Source of the DNA: DATKEU01 sp036493295
Lineage (GTDB): Bacteria > Myxococcota_A > Polyangia > Fen-1088
Direction of reading: 5' to 3'
DNA: 5,876 bases
NCBI GenBank assembly: GCA_036493295.1
Contig: DASXQB010000134.1
Coordinates: 1 to 5,876 of the forward strand
Positions 1 to 5,836 of this stretch are shown one piece after another. How positions within the stretch are numbered: position 1 is the stretch's first letter; the number at the start of each line of letters is the position of its first letter. Below the pieces are notes generated by a model. The model searched no databases, was not told the origin of the DNA, and saw nothing but the letters and a program-made list of their open reading frames with translations. A program made the translations under genes and the position numbers.

Positions 1-807
1 CAGGGTGCCAACGAACGGAACAAAGCGCAGGACCGCCGCCAGGAATCCCCACAACGGCGCGTAGGGGATCCCGATGCCAAACAAACCCAGCGCGATCACC
101 GCCCCGTAAGCGCCGTTGATCGCCGATTGGTGGGTCAGATACCGGCTGATCCGTTGTCCGGCTTCGTCCAGCGTGCGCGTCGTCAGGGTCACGTGGCCAC
201 GCCCGATCAAACGAATGAACCGGTCTCTGATGTCTTCGCGTTTGACCAGCAGGAAAATCACCAGCACCAGGACGATCCCGGCGCGTCCGGCTGGCTCGGC
301 GATGGGCGCCAGCACGGCCTGGATGCGCTCCATCGCGGTGGCTTCGGCGGGCACCACGCGGACCGGCCGCGCGCCTTGATTGGCCGCCACCTGTTCATCC
401 AGATTGCGGACCACTCGGTCCACACTTTGGGACAAACCGGACAAACCGCCCCCGGCCGAGCCACGCAGGGCCACAACCTTCTTGCTGATGGAATCGGAAT
501 ACTTGGTCATCTGCGCCGACAGATCGACCACCTGGCGTTCCAGCAGATAGCCGAACGCCGCCACAGCGGTCAACGTGAGAACGGCGACCATGGCGACAGC
601 GGCGCCCCGCCCCACCCTGCGTTCAAGCCATTTGACCGCCGGCCCAAGAGCGAAGGCGACGACCACCGCCAAGGCCACCGGAATCAGGATCGTCTGCGCG
701 CGGGCCAGGATCGTGACGATCAACGCCACCGTGGCCAGCCAGTAAAAGGCCGGCCGCTCCGGCTGACGAGCGGAAGCCAGCGCTGCTGGTTGCGGCGTTT
801 CGTTCAC
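1..807 (-). CDS. AI-2E family (PerM-type) transporter, 3' end beyond window
   Basis: This is the N-terminal 269 codons of a multi-pass inner-membrane protein of the AI-2E transporter (PerM/TqsA-like) family. Members export or exchange small molecules or ions; the substrate cannot be told from sequence. Hydrophobic segments lie at about residues 21-56 (two helices), 69-88, 173-188, 229-247 and 250-265. A polar extracytoplasmic stretch at about 90-170 is typical of the family. The strongest match is the family signature from about residue 203: TLTTRTLDEAGQRISRYL, then a GLFGIGIPYAPLWG segment and RFVPFVG. The GTG start at 807-805 is chosen because the frame has no ATG before it and a weak purine-rich stretch (GGCGGGA) sits upstream. 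It begins only 20 bases after the groEL stop with no terminator visible between, so co-transcription with groEL is likely. The family call is firm; the start and substrate are less certain. Confidence 0.88.
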   Translation of the reverse strand, partial: MNETPQPAALASARQPERPAFYWLATVALIVTILARAQTILIPVALAVVVAFALGPAVKWLERRVGRGAAVAMVAVLTLTAVAAFGYLLERQVVDLSAQMTKYSDSISKKVVALRGSAGGGLSGLSQSVDRVVRNLDEQVAANQGARPVRVVPAEATAMERIQAVLAPIAEPAGRAGIVLVLVIFLLVKREDIRDRFIRLIGRGHVTLTTRTLDEAGQRISRYLTHQSAINGAYGAVIALGLFGIGIPYAPLWGFLAAVLRFVPFVGTL

Positions 808-827
808 TGTCCCGCCATCACGCCGAC

Positions 828-2435
828 CTAATTGTTGCCGGCTCCTTCAGTTGACTCGTCGGTCTGCCGTTCGGCGATCAACGCCTCGGTGGTCAGCATC
901 AACGACGCCACCGACGCCGCGTTCTGCAGCGCCACCCGCACCACCTTCGTCGGATCAATGACCCCGGCCTTGACCAGATCTTCGTATTCCTCCGTGGCAG
1001 CGTTGAAGCCGAAGGCGCCGCTGCCATTCTTGACCTTCTCGATCACGATGGCCCCTTCGACGCCGGCGTTGCGGGCGATCTGCCGCAACGGTTCTTCAAC
1101 AGCCCGGCGAATAACGCTGACGCCAAGGCGCCGATCGTCGTCGAATTTCAGACTGGCCAGCGACGACAGCGCGCGAATCAAGGCCACGCCGCCGCCCGGA
1201 ACGATGCCCTCTTCGATGGCGGCGCGGGTAGCGTGCAGCGCGTCCTCCACCCGGGCCTTTTTTTCTTTCATCTCCGACTCGGTGGCGGCGCCGACTTTGA
1301 CGATCGCCACGCCGCCGACCAGCTTGGCCAGTCGTTCTTGCAGCTTCTCCTTGTCATAGTCGGAGGTGCTATCTTCCAGCTGAACGCGCATCTGGGCCAC
1401 CCGGGCGGCGATCTCCGCTTTCTTGCCGGCCCCTTCCACGATGACCGTGTTGTCTTTGCTGACCGTCACTCGCTTGGCCCGGCCCAGGCTGGCCAGCGTG
1501 ATGCCTTCGATCTTGAGGCCCAGATCTTCAGTGAAGGCCTGGCCCCCGGTCAACGCCGCGATGTCGTGCAACACTTCCTTGCGGCGATCTCCGAAGCCGG
1601 GTGCCTTGACCGCGCAGACGTTGACCGTGCCGCGAAGTTTGTTCACCACCAAAGTCGCCAGCGCTTCGCCGTCGATGTCTTCGGCGATCAGCAGCAACGG
1701 CTTGCCCGACTTGGCCACCAGCTCGAGCAGCGGCAAGATCTCTTGCAGGCTGGAAAGTCGCTTCTCGTACACCAGCACAAAACAGTCGTCCAGCACCGCT
1801 TCCATTCGCTCGGCGTCGGTGACGAAGTAAGGCGACAGATAGCCACGGTCGAACTGCATGCCTTCCACCACCTCCAGCGTCGTCTCCATGGACGTCGCCT
1901 CCTCGACGGTGACGACGCCTTCCTTGCCGACCCGTTCCATGGCCTGGGCCAGGATGTCACCGATCACCGTGTCGCCGTTGGCGCTGATGGTGCCGACTTG
2001 CGCGATCTCCTTCTTGCCGCGGGTTGGTTTGGCCTGCGCCTTCAGGTTCTCGACGATCTTGATCACCGCCGCGTCGATGCCGCGCTTCAAATCCATCGGG
2101 TTGTGTCCGGCCGAGACCAGCCGGCTGCCCTCGGCATAGATGGCCTGGGCCAACACGGTCGCGGTGGTGGTGCCATCGCCGGCCACGTCAGAGGTCTTTG
2201 ACGCCACCTCTTTGACCATTTGCGCGCCCAGATTCGCCAGGCGATCTTCCAGGTCGATCTCTTTGGCGACGGTGACGCCGTCTTTGGTCACAGTGGGCGA
2301 ACCCCACGACTTTTGAATGATGACGTTGCGGCCGCGCGGCCCCAAAGTCACTTTGACGGTATTGGCTAAAATATCGAGGCCACGGCCGATGCGATGGCGG
2401 GCATTTTCTGAAAAGACGATGGTCTTGGCTGACAT
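828..2435 (-). CDS. groEL: 60 kDa chaperonin GroEL, GGM-tail-less copy
   Basis: This 535-residue GroEL forms the double-ring ATP-driven folding chamber in the cytoplasm. Numbering matches the E. coli protein almost exactly. Visible residues are Asp52 (KDGVTVAKEI), the nucleotide loop GDGTTTATVLA with Asp87, and catalytic Asp398 (VEDALHATRAA), followed by the PGGG loop. The apical binding residues Tyr199, Ser201, Tyr203, Phe204, Leu234, Leu237, Leu259, Val263 and Val264 are all present, so it should bind substrates and a GroES. The start at 2435 is chosen over an in-frame ATG 45 bases upstream because the family begins here (MSAKTIVF) and AGGAAGG lies about 10 bases before it. The C-terminus ends in a polar DESTEGAGNN sequence, with no GGM repeats. 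No groES lies upstream in this window, and no CIRCE operator was found. Together this suggests a secondary GroEL paralogue, though it could be the only copy. Confidence 0.97.
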   Translation of the reverse strand: MSAKTIVFSENARHRIGRGLDILANTVKVTLGPRGRNVIIQKSWGSPTVTKDGVTVAKEIDLEDRLANLGAQMVKEVASKTSDVAGDGTTTATVLAQAIYAEGSRLVSAGHNPMDLKRGIDAAVIKIVENLKAQAKPTRGKKEIAQVGTISANGDTVIGDILAQAMERVGKEGVVTVEEATSMETTLEVVEGMQFDRGYLSPYFVTDAERMEAVLDDCFVLVYEKRLSSLQEILPLLELVAKSGKPLLLIAEDIDGEALATLVVNKLRGTVNVCAVKAPGFGDRRKEVLHDIAALTGGQAFTEDLGLKIEGITLASLGRAKRVTVSKDNTVIVEGAGKKAEIAARVAQMRVQLEDSTSDYDKEKLQERLAKLVGGVAIVKVGAATESEMKEKKARVEDALHATRAAIEEGIVPGGGVALIRALSSLASLKFDDDRRLGVSVIRRAVEEPLRQIARNAGVEGAIVIEKVKNGSGAFGFNAATEEYEDLVKAGVIDPTKVVRVALQNAASVASLMLTTEALIAERQTDESTEGAGNN

Positions 2436-2442
2436 CTTTCGA

Positions 2443-2449
2443 CTGCCTT
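2443..2449 (-). promoter_or_regulatory. groEL ribosome binding site
   Basis: The minus-strand sequence AGGAAGG lies about 10 bases before the ATG at 2435. Spacing is slightly long but acceptable. It decides the start, because the ATG at 2480 would place this purine-rich motif inside the coding region and add 15 residues that do not look like GroEL. Confidence 0.65.
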
Positions 2450-2498
2450 CCTGGAGCTGATTGCTTTGAACGGAGAACAACTACTTTGCGTTGCTGCG

Positions 2499-2546
2499 CC
2501 GGCGGTCGCCGGTTCGTCGCGTCTGCGCCGACAAAAGCCGCAGACG
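2499..2546 (-). other. Two tandem hairpins in the groEL leader
   Basis: Two perfect inverted repeats lie side by side between the small ORF and groEL. In minus-strand order, the first pairs CGTCTGCG with CGCAGACG around an 11-base loop (2546-2520). The second is CCGGCG-AC-CGCCGG (2512-2499). Neither is followed by a run of T, so they do not look like intrinsic terminators. They end about 63 bases before the groEL start and do not cover its ribosome binding site. They may stabilise the leader RNA, act in attenuation, or be chance structures in GC-rich DNA. Confidence 0.4.
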
Positions 2547-2559
2547 GTTGCGGTCGGCA

Positions 2560-2697
2560 TCAACAGCCGACGATGGGCCCCGGCAGCGTGGCGCCGGCTG
2601 ATTTGGCCATCTCTGACAGCGGCACCAGCGCCAACCAGATGGTGTCCAGATGACGCTGAATACCGCCTTCGGCGCTCGAGCCGACTACTCGTTCCAT
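2560..2697 (-). CDS. Possible 45-residue small protein upstream of groEL
   Basis: A short ORF starts at the ATG at 2697 and ends with TGA at 2562-2560. It encodes 45 residues beginning MERVVGSSAEGG, with a more hydrophobic middle (HLDTIWLALVPLSEMA, about residues 16-31), and ending PGPIVGC. Support comes from a very good ribosome binding site, GGGAGGA, 4 bases before the ATG, and from a third-codon-position GC content near 73 percent, consistent with coding DNA here. I do not recognise a family. It has no clear signal peptide or long membrane helix. It precedes groEL by 124 bases on the same strand, so it could be a leader peptide, a small partner protein, or a chance ORF. Its function is unknown. 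Confidence 0.45.
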   Translation of the reverse strand: MERVVGSSAEGGIQRHLDTIWLALVPLSEMAKSAGATLPGPIVGC

Positions 2698-2795
2698 GGT
2701 GTCCTCCCGTTGCGGGGTCCACCAAGTCGCTAGGCTGGCCGATCGCTGCAGCTCACTCCGCGAAAGAGCTTCAGTAGCTTGTCCTTACTCTGCTG

Positions 2796-2818
2796 GACCT
2801 TCATTAGCAAGGAAGGTC
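2796..2818. repeat. Perfect 7-9-7 inverted repeat, possible operator
   Basis: GACCTTC (2796-2802) and GAAGGTC (2812-2818) are exact inverted copies separated by ATTAGCAAG. The half-sites have centres about 16 bases apart, which suits a dimeric regulator on adjacent faces of the DNA. The arm-spacer-arm layout resembles CIRCE, but the sequence differs. It sits between the divergent units and overlaps the weak plus-strand promoter guess, so it could control one or both. A transcribed hairpin in a 5' leader is the alternative. Confidence 0.45.
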
Positions 2819-2851
2819 ATCCGAATTGCGTTGTGTGCACCAAGCGCGCAT

Positions 2852-2857
2852 GGTGAG
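2852..2857 (+). promoter_or_regulatory. Ribosome binding site of the 41-residue basic protein
   Basis: GGTGAG lies 6 bases before the ATG at 2864. It supports this start over longer in-frame extensions upstream, which have no comparable motif and give an unlikely Cys/Arg/Ser-rich N-terminus. Confidence 0.5.
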
Positions 2858-2863
2858 CCGACC

Positions 2864-2989
2864 ATGGGTGACAAGTCTCCGAAATCGATGCGCAAGCGGG
2901 CCGATCAAAATCAAACCAAGACCACCGAAGACAACCGGAGGAAGCAGGTGGCAATTGCCGCCAAACAGGTGGCCCAAAAGAAGAAGTGA
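2864..2989 (+). CDS. Small basic conserved protein with MGDKSPK N-terminus
   Basis: This 41-residue protein starts MGDKSPKSMRKR and ends AAKQVAQKKK. About a third of its residues are Lys or Arg, with many Gln, Asn and Thr, and it has no hydrophobic core, so it is probably disordered or a single charged helix. Small proteins starting MGDKSPK occur, as far as I recall, in many high-GC bacteria as uncharacterised short ORFs; that rests on memory, not a search. A GGTGAG motif stands 6 bases before the ATG. It lies 49 bases ahead of hflK with no terminator visible between, so it may be the first gene of that transcription unit. Its charge would suit binding to RNA, DNA or acidic membrane surfaces, but the function is unknown. 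Confidence 0.75.
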   Translation: MGDKSPKSMRKRADQNQTKTTEDNRRKQVAIAAKQVAQKKK

Positions 2990-3038
2990 CCATCCGGCCG
3001 AGGTTGAGTTCCACGCCCGACTCTGAAAGAAGGGTGCC

Positions 3039-4070
3039 ATGGCAAACGGCGGACAGGAATTCGACCCGGAACAACTTCAGCGCCTGGTAGCTGACCTTTG
3101 GGGCCGGGTGTGGGGCTCGCGCCGGCTGGTCCTGGCGGTGCTCTCGACGGTGCTGGCGCTTTTTATCCTGGTCGATTCGTACTACCAGGTCGAACCGGAC
3201 GAGGTGGGAATGGTGACCCGCTTCGGGCGCTTCGTGCGCACGGCCAGTCCCGGTCCGCACGGCAAGTTCCCGTTCGGGATCGAAAAGGTGCAGAAGGTCC
3301 CGGTCGAAAGGCAGCTCAAGCAAGAGTTCGGCTTTCGCACGGTCCGCGCCGACATTGAAAGCACGTTTCGCAAGGACGAGAAGACGGCGGCCGAGTCGCT
3401 GATGCTGACCGGTGACCTGAACGTGGCGACGGTGGAGTGGATCGTCCAGTACAAGATCTCCGATCCGTACAAGTACCTTTTCAAACTGCGCGACGTCGAC
3501 CAGACCTTCCGCCTGATGTCGGAGGCGGCGATGCGCACGGTGGTCGGCGATCACAGCGTGACCGAGCTTCTGACCGTGGGCCGCGAGTCGATCGCCGCCA
3601 AGGCCAAGGAGCTGCTCTCGGAGCTGTGCAAGCGCTACGACAACGGGATCTCCGTTCAACAACTGGTGCTGCAGGACGTGGATCCGCCGGAGTCGGTCAA
3701 ACCTTCGTTCAACGCCGTCAACCAGGCCATTCAGGAACGTGAACGGGCCATCAACGAGGCATGGGCCGAATACAACCAGGAGATTCCGCGCGCGCGTGGT
3801 CTGGCGGAACAAAAGATCGAAGCGTCGGAAGGCTACGCCGTCGACCGGGTCAATCGCGCCAAGGGCGACGCCCAGCGGTTCGTTGCGCTGCAGGAGCAAT
3901 ATCGGAAGGCGCCCGAGGTAACGCGCACCCGCCTTTACCTTGAGACGATGGCGGCGGTGCTGCCCACCGCCGGAAAAAAGCTGATCTTCGATGAGAAAGC
4001 GAAGGGCATCCTGCCGCTGTTCCCGCTGGGCACCACCCAGGACGCCGCCGCCAAGGAGCCGACGCAATGA
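3039..4070 (+). CDS. hflK: HflK, SPFH-domain modulator of FtsH
   Basis: This 343-residue protein is the HflK half of the HflK-HflC complex, which forms a large membrane cage around the FtsH protease and alters its access to membrane substrates. A short cytoplasmic N-terminus (about 28 residues) precedes one membrane helix at about 29-48. The SPFH/Band 7 domain follows: VEPDEVGMVTRFGRF (51-65), SPGPHGKFPFGIEKVQKVPV, and the GDLNVATVEWIVQYKISDP segment. A long charged helix comes next, including NQAIQERERAINEAWAEYNQ. It is shorter than E. coli HflK (about 419 residues) because the long glycine-rich N-terminal segment is missing. AAAGAAGGG sits just before the ATG. It overlaps hflC by 4 bases (ATGA), so the two are translationally coupled. 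No ftsH gene is in the window. Confidence 0.95.
   Translation: MANGGQEFDPEQLQRLVADLWGRVWGSRRLVLAVLSTVLALFILVDSYYQVEPDEVGMVTRFGRFVRTASPGPHGKFPFGIEKVQKVPVERQLKQEFGFRTVRADIESTFRKDEKTAAESLMLTGDLNVATVEWIVQYKISDPYKYLFKLRDVDQTFRLMSEAAMRTVVGDHSVTELLTVGRESIAAKAKELLSELCKRYDNGISVQQLVLQDVDPPESVKPSFNAVNQAIQERERAINEAWAEYNQEIPRARGLAEQKIEASEGYAVDRVNRAKGDAQRFVALQEQYRKAPEVTRTRLYLETMAAVLPTAGKKLIFDEKAKGILPLFPLGTTQDAAAKEPTQ
4053..4058 (+). promoter_or_regulatory. hflC ribosome binding site inside the hflK end
   Basis: AAGGAG stands 8 bases before the hflC ATG at 4067 and lies within the last codons of hflK. With the ATGA overlap of stop and start, it supports both the hflC start and coupled translation of the two subunits. 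Confidence 0.7.
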
Positions 4071-5047
4071 ACGGCTGGTCGGGTATTCGCGGCTGGCTGA
4101 TCGGCGGCGCCGTGCTGATCGTCGTGGTGGCCACGCTGGTCTCCACCTTTTATTCGGTGTCCGAAACCGAACAGGTGGTGATCACGCAATTTGGCGAGCC
4201 CATAGGCCAGGCCGTCACCGCCGCCGGGCTGCACGTCAAGGTTCCTTTCGCCCAGGACGTGAACGTCTTCGACAAGCGCTGGCTGGAATGGACCGGCAAC
4301 CCGAATCAGATCCCCACGCGCGACAAGAAGTACATCTGGGTCGAGACCTACGCCCGCTGGCGAATCGCCAACCCGCTGCTGTTCTTCCAGCGCCTGCGCG
4401 ACGAGCGCGGCGCCCAGTCGCGCCTTGACGACATCATCGACGGCGACACCCGCAACGTCATCGCCAATCACAACCTGATCGAAGTGGTGCGGGTCAGCAA
4501 CCGTGCCTTCGAGCGCGCGGAAGACGTCGAGGACGTGATGGAAGCGGAGGCCATGCGCCAGGTCGAGCTCGGGCGCGACAAGATCACCCGCCTCATCCTT
4601 GAACGCGCGTCCAAGGTCATGCCCGACTACGGCATCGAGCTGGTGGACGTCCAGATCCAGCGCGTCAACTATATCGAGACCGTGCAGGCCAAGGTCTTCG
4701 AGCGGATGATCTCCGAGCGCAAGCGCATCGCCGACCGCCACCGTTCCGAGGGCCAGGGCAAAAGCGCCGAGATCCGCGGCAAGAAAGAGCGCGAGCTGAA
4801 GGTCATCGAATCGGAGGCCTACCGCAAGACCCAGGAAATCATGGGCCGCGGCGACGCCGAGGCCACGGAGATCTACGCCAGCGCCTATAACCGCGATCGC
4901 GATCTTTATCGCTTCTTGCGCACCATGGACACCTACCGCACCACCATCGACAAGAATAGCTGGTTGGTGCTGTCCACCGACGCGGACGTCTTCCGGTACC
5001 TGCAATCAACCAGTGGCGCGGCCACCGCGCGCACGACCAAGCGTTGA
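4067..5047 (+). CDS. hflC: HflC, SPFH-domain partner of HflK
   Basis: This 326-residue protein is close to the usual HflC length (E. coli 334). It is anchored by a membrane helix at about residues 9-28, followed by the SPFH/Band 7 domain (SETEQVVITQFGEPIGQAV, then GLHVKVPF and VFDKRWLEW). The HflC-type helix region is well preserved: VFERMISERKRIADRHRSEG, GQGKSAEIRGKKERELK, and the alanine-rich ATEIYASAYNRDRDLYRFLR segment. The C-terminus has the family strand LVLSTDADVFRYL. It pairs with HflK in alternating order to build the FtsH-associated cage. The start is fixed by the ATGA overlap with hflK and the AAGGAG motif. Its TGA stop shares one base with the next gene's ATG. Confidence 0.96.
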   Translation: MNGWSGIRGWLIGGAVLIVVVATLVSTFYSVSETEQVVITQFGEPIGQAVTAAGLHVKVPFAQDVNVFDKRWLEWTGNPNQIPTRDKKYIWVETYARWRIANPLLFFQRLRDERGAQSRLDDIIDGDTRNVIANHNLIEVVRVSNRAFERAEDVEDVMEAEAMRQVELGRDKITRLILERASKVMPDYGIELVDVQIQRVNYIETVQAKVFERMISERKRIADRHRSEGQGKSAEIRGKKERELKVIESEAYRKTQEIMGRGDAEATEIYASAYNRDRDLYRFLRTMDTYRTTIDKNSWLVLSTDADVFRYLQSTSGAATARTTKR

Positions 5048-5523
5048 TGTCTGCGGGTGGACCTGATCCGTACGAGGTGTTGAACGTGTCGCGAACGGCG
5101 ACCCAAAGCGAAATCCGCGCCGCGTACCAGGTGCTGGTGCTCAAGTACCACCCTGATCATCATCAAGGGAATCCGCTGGAAGACCTGGCCAGCGCGCGCC
5201 TGGCCGAAATCAACCGCGCCTACGAGATCCTCTCCGACCAGACCCGCCGGGCCGCCTACGACGCCGGCTCCAGCGCGCGTCCGGGGCCCGTGCCCGTCCC
5301 CGATCCTCGAACGGCCAAACGCCTGATCGCGGGCGTCGCCTTGCTGCTGATCATCCCGCTGGTTTTCCGGATCGGCGGGGTAGCGATTCGCGGCCTGGCG
5401 ATCCTGGCTCGCGACCTTTTCGAGGCAACCGCTTCCATGCCGGGCGGGCGTCCGGCCGCCGTCACCATCGTTGCCCTGACGATCCTGACCGTGACCTTGC
5501 TGCGACGACGGCGATCGCGCTAA
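5047..5523 (+). CDS. J-domain protein with C-terminal membrane segments
   Basis: This 158-residue protein begins with a complete J-domain at about residues 7-72: PYEVLNVSRTATQSEIRAAY, then KYHPD with the HPD motif at 35-37, and YEILSDQTRRAAYD. J-domains dock on DnaK-type Hsp70s and stimulate their ATPase. It has no Gly/Phe-rich region, zinc centre or substrate-binding C-terminal domain, so it is a class C (type III) J-protein. A proline-rich linker (RPGPVPVPDP) leads to hydrophobic segments at about 93-120 and 137-152, and it ends in RRRRSR. The J-domain should face the cytoplasm. The ATG at 5047 is chosen over a TTG one codon earlier because the ATG overlaps the hflC stop (TGATG). There is no good ribosome binding site, so translation is likely coupled to hflC. 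A role beside HflK/HflC at the membrane is inference. Confidence 0.88.
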   Translation: MSAGGPDPYEVLNVSRTATQSEIRAAYQVLVLKYHPDHHQGNPLEDLASARLAEINRAYEILSDQTRRAAYDAGSSARPGPVPVPDPRTAKRLIAGVALLLIIPLVFRIGGVAIRGLAILARDLFEATASMPGGRPAAVTIVALTILTVTLLRRRRSR

Positions 5524-5545
5524 AATTGCCTCACGGTGACGCGCG

Positions 5546-5815
5546 ATGGCCCCCTTCCAATCATCTGAAGAATTTCTTCACGCGGTAAAAGAACTGATGA
5601 CCCGTCTGCGGGCCAGCGGGCACGAAGATGCCATCGCCGAGCTGAAGCAAGGCTTCAAATACATGAACGGGATGGCCGACGGCTGGGCCCTGCTGCTGTC
5701 GTCGATCGAGACCGTTCAGGCCAAATTCGGGCCGCGCTTCACGCCGGAGGAACGCGAAGCCCTGGCGGGGATCCACGCCGAAGTTTATTCGAACGTGACC
5801 CGCAACAAAGCCTGA
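5546..5815 (+). CDS. Uncharacterised 89-residue helical protein
   Basis: This 89-residue ORF begins MAPFQSSEEFLHAVKELM and reads as a soluble, mainly helical protein. Predicted helices lie at about 7-36, 41-60 and 66-85, with Phe, Leu and Trp spaced as in a small helix bundle. It has no signal peptide, membrane segment, cysteine pair or catalytic motif I can identify. A GWALLLSSIETVQAKFGPRF segment in the middle and a PEEREALAGIHAEV helix look like conserved-protein sequence rather than chance. It lies 22 bases after the J-domain gene on the same strand with no terminator between, so it is probably the last gene of the hflK-hflC unit. Its ribosome binding site is weak. I do not recognise the family, and its function is unknown. 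Confidence 0.75.
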   Translation: MAPFQSSEEFLHAVKELMTRLRASGHEDAIAELKQGFKYMNGMADGWALLLSSIETVQAKFGPRFTPEEREALAGIHAEVYSNVTRNKA

Positions 5816-5818
5816 GCC

Positions 5819-5836
5819 AGCGTTCCGACGAACGCT
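5819..5836 (+). terminator. Hairpin after the last gene, possible terminator
   Basis: AGCGTTC and GAACGCT form a 7-base stem with a CGAC loop, starting 3 bases after the TGA of the 89-residue protein. Its place just past the end of the plus-strand group fits a transcription end. No T run follows; the next bases are very GC-rich. It may therefore be a weak or factor-dependent terminator, or a 3' stabilising hairpin. Confidence 0.45.

Larger units (their letters stand above)
2698..2863. promoter_or_regulatory. Divergent intergenic region, likely promoters for both groups
   Basis: This 166-base stretch separates the minus-strand small ORF/groEL group from the plus-strand hflK-hflC group. It must contain the plus-strand start signals unless these lie inside the small ORF. 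A weak plus-strand candidate is TTGTCC (2779-2784), 17 bases, then CATTAG (2802-2807), which matches a sigma-70 -10 box only partly. A minus-strand candidate is TTGCTA (2810-2805) with no convincing -10 box. No CIRCE element (TTAGCACTC-N9-GAGTGCTAA) and no clear heat-shock sigma promoter were found. The region is AT-richer than its flanks around 2770-2835. The promoter positions are guesses. Confidence 0.4.

Noticed and set aside
127..831. Long plus-strand open frame opposite the left-edge gene
   Set aside because: Its His/Gln/Arg-rich protein has no family character, while the opposite strand gives a clear AI-2E transporter. It is a by-product of high GC content.
1233..2201. 322-codon plus-strand open frame within groEL
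   Set aside because: It lies wholly opposite groEL, is His/Gln/Asp-rich and matches no known protein pattern.
2436..2480. Longer GroEL with 15 extra N-terminal residues
   Set aside because: The extra residues do not resemble any GroEL N-terminus and would bury the ribosome binding site in coding sequence.
2366..2725. 119-codon minus-strand open frame upstream of and into groEL
   Set aside because: It overlaps the groEL start in another frame, is Arg/Ser-rich, and competes with the better-supported small ORF at 2560-2697.
2436..2863. groES gene or CIRCE operator upstream of groEL
   Set aside because: No groES-like frame (about 95 residues) exists on either strand, and the CIRCE arms TTAGCACTC/GAGTGCTAA are absent.
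2990..3038. Terminator or promoter between the 41-residue gene and hflK
   Set aside because: No stable stem with a T run and no convincing promoter boxes are visible in these 49 bases; only the hflK ribosome binding site is seen.
2817..4067. 416-codon minus-strand open frame
   Set aside because: It is antisense to hflK and the small basic gene; its composition (Arg/His/Leu-rich) is typical of a mirror frame.
3935..5005. 356-codon minus-strand open frame
   Set aside because: It mirrors hflC and has no recognisable domain; hflC is unambiguous on the other strand.
5044..5046. TTG start for the J-domain protein
   Set aside because: The ATG three bases later overlaps the hflC stop in a standard coupling arrangement and is a stronger start codon.
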